Assembly: GCA_003566995.1 (NCBI GenBank)
Contig: PXBG01000130.1
Span: 1 to 50,334, forward strand
Source: Syntrophobacteraceae bacterium
Lineage (GTDB): Bacteria; Desulfobacterota; Syntrophobacteria; Syntrophobacterales; Syntrophobacteraceae
DNA length: 50,334 nt
Reading direction: 5' to 3'
Each line of letters opens with the position of its first letter. The stretch's first letter is position 1. Positions 50,046-50,334 of the stretch are shown here, one piece after another. The notes beneath the pieces were generated by a model. The model made no database searches. It worked only from the letters and a program-made list of their open reading frames with translations, and was not told the DNA's origin. The translations under genes and the position numbers were made by a program.

Positions 50046-50334
50046 GTTTATTCTAACCTCATTTTCCATTGCAGTTTGTGTGATTCGACCTTGGTCACTC
50101 ACTCAAATGTTCCATCCTTCGGCTTTCCCGGGGGAAAGACCTGTTTTTTTTTCTTTGAGTGCTTCGATGCAGGGAAGCGAGTGTCATGCTCTTCAGGATG
50201 TGATCAAATTCATCACTCTTTCTTTATTTAAAGCTTGAAACACACATGGAGGCCAAAAAACAAGTGCTCCCAAAAAGGAAAAAGTCATGCAAATCGGGAA
50301 GGTTTCAGCTAAGCGCAAGACATGTCGAGACAAA
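50046..50334. other. upstream region of nrdJ at the right edge
   Basis: The minus-strand leader of nrdJ. A/T-rich TAAATAAAG near 50225-50235 could contribute a -10 box, but no matching -35 box was identified. I find no B12 box of a cobalamin riboswitch and no convincing NrdR boxes. No gene is supported. Confidence 0.45.

Noticed and set aside
50046-50334. Possible cobalamin riboswitch before the B12-dependent reductase
   Set aside because: No B12-box-like sequence or the expected helices could be found on the minus strand of this leader, although the window ends before a full leader could be ruled out.

Overview
The window reads as chromosomal DNA from a sulfate-reducing bacterium of the former Deltaproteobacteria (Desulfobacterota). 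The decisive evidence is a complete dissimilatory sulfite reductase locus (dsrD, dsrA, dsrB, dsrN/cbiA, dsrC and a ferredoxin, 16179-21230). Around it lie a siroheme decarboxylase gene for the siroheme-to-heme route, a class III-type multiheme cytochrome c, a HesB/IscA-like selenoprotein, a CoA-disulfide reductase-rhodanese fusion and a B12-dependent ribonucleotide reductase. Placement near Syntrophobacter/Desulfacinum is only my impression from gene content. Coding density is high; there is no prophage, insertion sequence, CRISPR array or rRNA. Several starts are TTG or GTG chosen from the ribosome binding site.

Layout. 1-1850: a gene-poor left edge, a Crp/Fnr regulator preceded by an FNR-type palindrome, and tRNA-Lys plus tRNA-Glu with a terminator. 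1872-5382 (minus): small zinc-binding, PEBP, UPF0231-like and secreted proteins, and a 526-residue uncharacterised protein that looks like a DprA/SLOG-like domain joined to an ADP-ribosyltransferase-like domain. 5571-6614: a divergent YchF-like GTPase. 6919-10709 (minus): a four-gene overlapping operon centred on the CoA-disulfide/persulfide reductase. 11162-11488: the selenoprotein, whose in-frame UGA makes it look like a fragment. 11572-15696: an unknown protein, fused AhbA-AhbB, a small conserved protein, an FKBP isomerase and a TPR protein. 16053-21297: the dsr locus. 21362-25436: tetraheme cytochrome, an OhrR-like palindrome, a hydrolase-OsmC fusion, a hibernation factor-cold shock fusion, and a cysteinyl-tRNA synthetase paralogue with a damaged zinc site. 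25526-34244 (minus): engB, an aminotransferase, then a long run with a TPR-SPOR lipoprotein, hisG, hisI, rlmN, an HDAC-family enzyme and a hydantoinase-family protein. 34677-37346: mreB and a divergent D,D-carboxypeptidase. 37459-43185 (minus): a five-gene MacAB/TolC-like exporter. 43562-50045 (minus): a large uncharacterised protein, a TPR protein, endonuclease V and nrdJ.

How it fits together. DsrAB reduces sulfite using siroheme; DsrN is expected to amidate the siroheme, DsrC carries the sulfur as a trisulfide, DsrD stimulates DsrAB, and the 7Fe-type ferredoxin is a plausible electron carrier. AhbAB sends siroheme toward heme b, and the multiheme cytochrome is a heme consumer. The regulatory DNA is informative: a GTGA-N6-TCAC palindrome precedes dsrD, a TTGA-N6-TCAA palindrome precedes the Crp/Fnr gene, and a TACAAT-TC-ATTGTA palindrome lies between the cytochrome and OsmC-fusion genes. 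A dispersed repeat of about 145 bp occurs in two inverted copies (6689-6834 and 27367-27510).
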